From: Marivirga tractuosa DSM 4126
GTDB taxonomy: Bacteria > Bacteroidota > Bacteroidia > Cytophagales > Cyclobacteriaceae
Reading direction: 5' to 3'
NCBI RefSeq assembly: GCF_000183425.1
Contig: NC_014759.1
Span: forward strand, 620,001 to 684,000
DNA: 64,000 nucleotides
Shown here: piece after piece, positions 61,172 through 64,000 of the stretch
Position numbering within the stretch: the stretch's first letter is position 1
Layout of the letters: each line of letters opens with the position of its first letter
Made by a program: the position numbers and the translations under genes
The notes under the pieces: model-generated
Told to the model about the DNA's origin: nothing
Databases searched by the model: none
Seen by the model: the letters and a program-made list of their open reading frames with translations, nothing else

Positions 61172-62809
61172 ATGATTTCAGCAGATGCAGTAGGCGTTGA
61201 ATTTAGTGGCTCTACCCTATTTAATAACATTACTTTCAATATAAATGAGAATGACCGGATTGCCCTTATGGGTAAAAACGGTGCAGGTAAATCAACTTTA
61301 CTTAAAATAATTGCGGGGGAAAATAAACCTACCTATGGTAAAATTTCTGCTCCCGGAGATGCCGTTATAGCCTACTTACCGCAACATCTTTTAACAGAAG
61401 ACGACTCTACAGTTTTTGAAGAAGCTTCCAAAGCATTTGCTGCCATTTTGGAAATGAAAAATCAAATGGAGTGGTGCAATCAGCAGTTAGAAACACGCAC
61501 CGACTATGAATCTGATGAGTACAGTAAGATCATTGAGCAAGTTTCAGAACTTAGCGAAAAATACTATAGCATTGATGATATTAATGTGGATGCTGAGGTT
61601 GAGAAAACTTTGCTTGGTTTAGGATTTCTACGATCTGATTTTGATCGCTCTACTGCTGAATTTAGTGGTGGATGGCGAATGCGCATAGAATTGGCGAAAA
61701 TTCTATTGAAAAAACCTGATTTAATCCTACTAGATGAGCCAACCAATCATTTGGATATTGAGTCAGTGCAGTGGTTGGAAGATTTTTTAATAAACCATGC
61801 CAAAGCAGTGATGGTCATTAGTCACGATAAAACTTTTGTGGATAATTTAACCAATCGAACTATTGAAATAACCCAGGGCAAAATTTACGATTATAAAACC
61901 AACTACTCACACTATTTGGAACTCCGAAAAGAGAGACGTGAACAACAGCAAAAGCAATTTGATGACCAAGCAAAACAGATAGCTGAAATTCAGCAGTTTA
62001 TAGATCGGTTCAAAGGCACTTATTCCAAAACGCTTCAGGTTCAATCACGTGTGAAAATGTTTGAAAAAATGGAGATTGTAGAAGTCGATGAAGTAGATAC
62101 CGCTGCACTGAACATAAAGTTCCCTCCTGCCCCGCGTTCTGGCAATTATCCGGTCATTGCCGATGGTTTAAGTAAATCCTATGGCGATCACGTTGTATTC
62201 CAAGATGTATCCCTGACTATTGCTCGAGGCGAAAAAATTGCTTTCGTGGGTAAAAATGGTGAAGGTAAATCAACCTTAGTGAAAGCCATTATGGGTGAAA
62301 TTGATTATGAAGGTGAATTACAAGTTGGCCATAATAGCATGATTGGCTACTTTGCGCAAAACCAGGCGGCTTTATTAGATGGCGAGCTAAGTGTTTTCCA
62401 AACCGTTGATAATATTGCAAAGGGAGATGTAAGAACTAAAATTAAAGATATGTTAGGTGCTTTTATGTTTAGTGGTGATGCACTAGATAAAAAAGTAAAA
62501 GTACTTTCCGGTGGAGAGCGCACCCGATTGGCGATGATCAAATTACTGCTTCAGCCTGTTAACTTGCTCATTCTGGATGAACCCACCAACCATCTGGACA
62601 TCAAAACAAAAGAGATCTTAAAGGATGCTTTAAAAGCTTTTGAGGGCACTATGATATTAGTTTCTCACGATAGGGATTTCCTCGATGGTTTAGCTAATAA
62701 AGTATTTGAATTTGGCAACAAGCGTGTAAAAGAACATTTCGAAGATATTGGCGGATTCCTTCGTAATAAGAAAATGGAAAACTTGAAGGAGATCGAGCGG
62801 AAGATTTGA
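61172..62809 (+). CDS. ABC-F family ATPase (translation factor)
   Basis: This 545-aa soluble protein has two ABC domains and no membrane segments. Domain 1 has Walker A GKNGAGKST at 34-42, signature FSGGWRMRIELAK and Walker B LILLDEPTNHLD. Domain 2 has GKNGEGKST, LSGGERTRLAMIK and LLILDEPTNHLD. Between them is the charged P-site tRNA-interaction linker (LELRKERREQQQKQFDDQAKQ, to IDRFKGTYSKTLQVQSRVKM). ABC-F proteins bind the ribosomal E-site and resolve stalled or antibiotic-blocked ribosomes. The length and lack of C-terminal coiled coil are closest to the YbiT-type. A 9-bp inverted repeat (agactaaag, 62844-62878) without U tract follows. Confidence 0.93.
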   Translation: MISADAVGVEFSGSTLFNNITFNINENDRIALMGKNGAGKSTLLKIIAGENKPTYGKISAPGDAVIAYLPQHLLTEDDSTVFEEASKAFAAILEMKNQMEWCNQQLETRTDYESDEYSKIIEQVSELSEKYYSIDDINVDAEVEKTLLGLGFLRSDFDRSTAEFSGGWRMRIELAKILLKKPDLILLDEPTNHLDIESVQWLEDFLINHAKAVMVISHDKTFVDNLTNRTIEITQGKIYDYKTNYSHYLELRKERREQQQKQFDDQAKQIAEIQQFIDRFKGTYSKTLQVQSRVKMFEKMEIVEVDEVDTAALNIKFPPAPRSGNYPVIADGLSKSYGDHVVFQDVSLTIARGEKIAFVGKNGEGKSTLVKAIMGEIDYEGELQVGHNSMIGYFAQNQAALLDGELSVFQTVDNIAKGDVRTKIKDMLGAFMFSGDALDKKVKVLSGGERTRLAMIKLLLQPVNLLILDEPTNHLDIKTKEILKDALKAFEGTMILVSHDRDFLDGLANKVFEFGNKRVKEHFEDIGGFLRNKKMENLKEIERKI

Positions 62810-62925
62810 GTGCTTTCAACTCCTAAAATTATTGAAAGGACATAGACTAAAGGTATCTATATGAAAAATCTTTAGTCTGGAGGAAAAATTCTCAACACAT
62901 TTAATTTTTTATTTAAATAAATCGT

Positions 62926-62933
62926 TAGTTTTG
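62926..62933 (+). promoter_or_regulatory. Candidate -7 box of the right-edge gene
   Basis: The sequence TAGTTTTG matches TAnnTTTG and lies 27 nt upstream of the partial right-edge gene. A -33 TTG is not seen. Confidence 0.4.
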
Positions 62934-62959
62934 GTCGATATTTCAACTATTATTTTAAA

Positions 62960-64000
62960 ATGAAAAGAATACACTATTTTCTTGTAGCTATCTTAATAAT
63001 TCTATGTACCAACCTACAAAATTCTTATAGTCAAGTATTTAACGATGGGTATATAGTTAATCATGATCAAGACACTATTGTGGGATACGTGAATCCTGAA
63101 CTCCCAAAAGACAGGATTACAAAAGAAGCTGAATTCATAGCTCTTGACGGCAAAGAGAAAATTGTTTATTCTTATGAAGATATAAAAGCCTATGGAGAAT
63201 TTAACGGCTTTGCCTACATTTCAATTTCTGATACAGCAAAAACACATTTCCCAGGCTTTTACAGATTGATCTATCAAGGCCGAATTTCGCTACTTAAACT
63301 TAATGATAAAATATTCCTGCAAAAAGAAAATGGCAGACTTACCCATATTGAAGAAATACGAAAGTCTAATAAGCATATTGGTATACTAACTACTCTGCTG
63401 GACGATTGTGAATCTTTAAGGCTTGATAATTATCATGTAAAGGTTCATGAGAAGAGCTTATTGAAAATTCTTAATGACTATGATAATTGTTTTGGAAGCA
63501 ACTCCAAAACTTTTAAAAACAACACTGATTTTAAGGTGAATTGGGGAATAATGGGAATGTTAAATCATAATTCATTATCAATTAAACATTTAGATGATGG
63601 TGTAGAAGATATTTTACATGGTAAACATAAAATTAACCATACTATTTCGCCTTTAGTTTTTATAGAGTTAGCTGATAAAAACATTTCCAGAAATTTTCTC
63701 TGGAGAATAGAGTTAGAATTTACTAGAGATCAAATTTTTTCTGGGAACCTAATATCTAGTAAATTTAATGAAACAACGGAGGCTCCGAAATTTAACTCCA
63801 TAATAGAAGAATTTCATTACAGCCTAACTACCATAAAGACTGCAATTGGCATGAATTACTATAAACCTATCAATTTGGATTATTCCCTATTTATGGGTGC
63901 TTCTTTAATAAATAATTTACATTTAACTTCAGATGCTAGTCGGTATAGGTTTTCTCACAGGGAACTTAAAATGGTAGCAGATACAACGATCAATTTGACA
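62960..64000 (+). CDS. Exported protein of unknown function (partial, runs off right edge)
   Basis: This open frame of 347 codons from ATG 62960 has no stop in the window. A signal peptide is clear (MKRIHYFLVAILIILCTNLQNSYSQ). The mature part starts with a small beta domain (DGYIVNHDQDTIVGYVNPELPKDRI, FPGFYRLIYQGRISLLKLNDKIF) typical of Bacteroidota exported proteins. A region that may be outer-membrane barrel strands follows (NFLWRIELEFTRDQIF, YYKPINLDYSLFMGASLI). I do not recognise a named family, and the C-terminus, which could hold a sorting signal, is outside. Confidence 0.65.
   Translation, partial: MKRIHYFLVAILIILCTNLQNSYSQVFNDGYIVNHDQDTIVGYVNPELPKDRITKEAEFIALDGKEKIVYSYEDIKAYGEFNGFAYISISDTAKTHFPGFYRLIYQGRISLLKLNDKIFLQKENGRLTHIEEIRKSNKHIGILTTLLDDCESLRLDNYHVKVHEKSLLKILNDYDNCFGSNSKTFKNNTDFKVNWGIMGMLNHNSLSIKHLDDGVEDILHGKHKINHTISPLVFIELADKNISRNFLWRIELEFTRDQIFSGNLISSKFNETTEAPKFNSIIEEFHYSLTTIKTAIGMNYYKPINLDYSLFMGASLINNLHLTSDASRYRFSHRELKMVADTTINLT

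Noticed and set aside
62844..62878. Inverted repeat after the ABC-F gene as a standard terminator
   Set aside because: The 9-bp stem has a 17-nt loop and no U tract, so I list it only within the ABC-F entry.

Overview
The window looks like chromosomal DNA from a low-GC member of the Bacteroidota, most likely of the order Cytophagales. A genus guess such as Marivirga would go beyond the evidence. Three signs support this. Two very large secreted proteins end in type IX secretion sorting domains. Many intergenic regions carry the Bacteroidota -7 promoter box TAnnTTTG, several with a -33 TTG at 17-19 bp. Start codons usually lack a Shine-Dalgarno sequence. I saw no rRNA, tRNA, CRISPR array, prophage or complete insertion sequence.

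Layout, left part (1-27740, almost all minus strand): the N-terminus of a carboxypeptidase-regulatory-like/TonB-type exported protein; rpe and a ROK sugar kinase; two DEAD-box RNA helicases in tandem; a CHASE/PAS membrane sensor that ends after the histidine-kinase dimerisation helices; a TldE/TldD-like pair, one with a Tat signal; dinB on the plus strand; a three-gene secreted cassette (fn3-like anchored protein, 2656-aa type IX cargo, exported caspase); msrA; a TPR lipoprotein-like protein; gyrA; and three poorly known genes.

Middle (27800-43600): an iron-type alcohol dehydrogenase, a second HisKA-only membrane protein, a CDP-alcohol phosphatidyltransferase, a decayed yihY/brkB pseudogene with a neighbouring relic, the thrS-infC-rpmI-rplT translation cluster (infC probably starts at AUU behind a strong Shine-Dalgarno), a TPR protein, a phosphoribosyltransferase with an Lrp/AsnC regulator, a menE-like ligase with an alpha/beta hydrolase, an FAD amine-oxidase-like enzyme, and a C-terminally shortened floA followed by a palindrome-rich repeat patch.

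Right part (43600-64000): a four-gene envelope operon ending in a three-block leucine-rich-repeat protein, divergent from a zinc-less SIRT5-type sirtuin across a twin palindromic operator; a 2-oxo acid dehydrogenase E2; a type IX-secreted subtilase with cinA; paaN; an orphan response regulator; a Dabb lipoprotein; an MscS channel; a YedK/HMCES SRAP protein; an ABC-F ATPase; and a partial exported protein at the right edge.

Most of the window is housekeeping and envelope biology. The best candidates for undescribed biology are the caspase/type IX cassette (10601-20290), the operon of four exported proteins at 43616-48005 (two of which appear to share a domain), and the histidine-kinase-like proteins that lack an ATPase domain.
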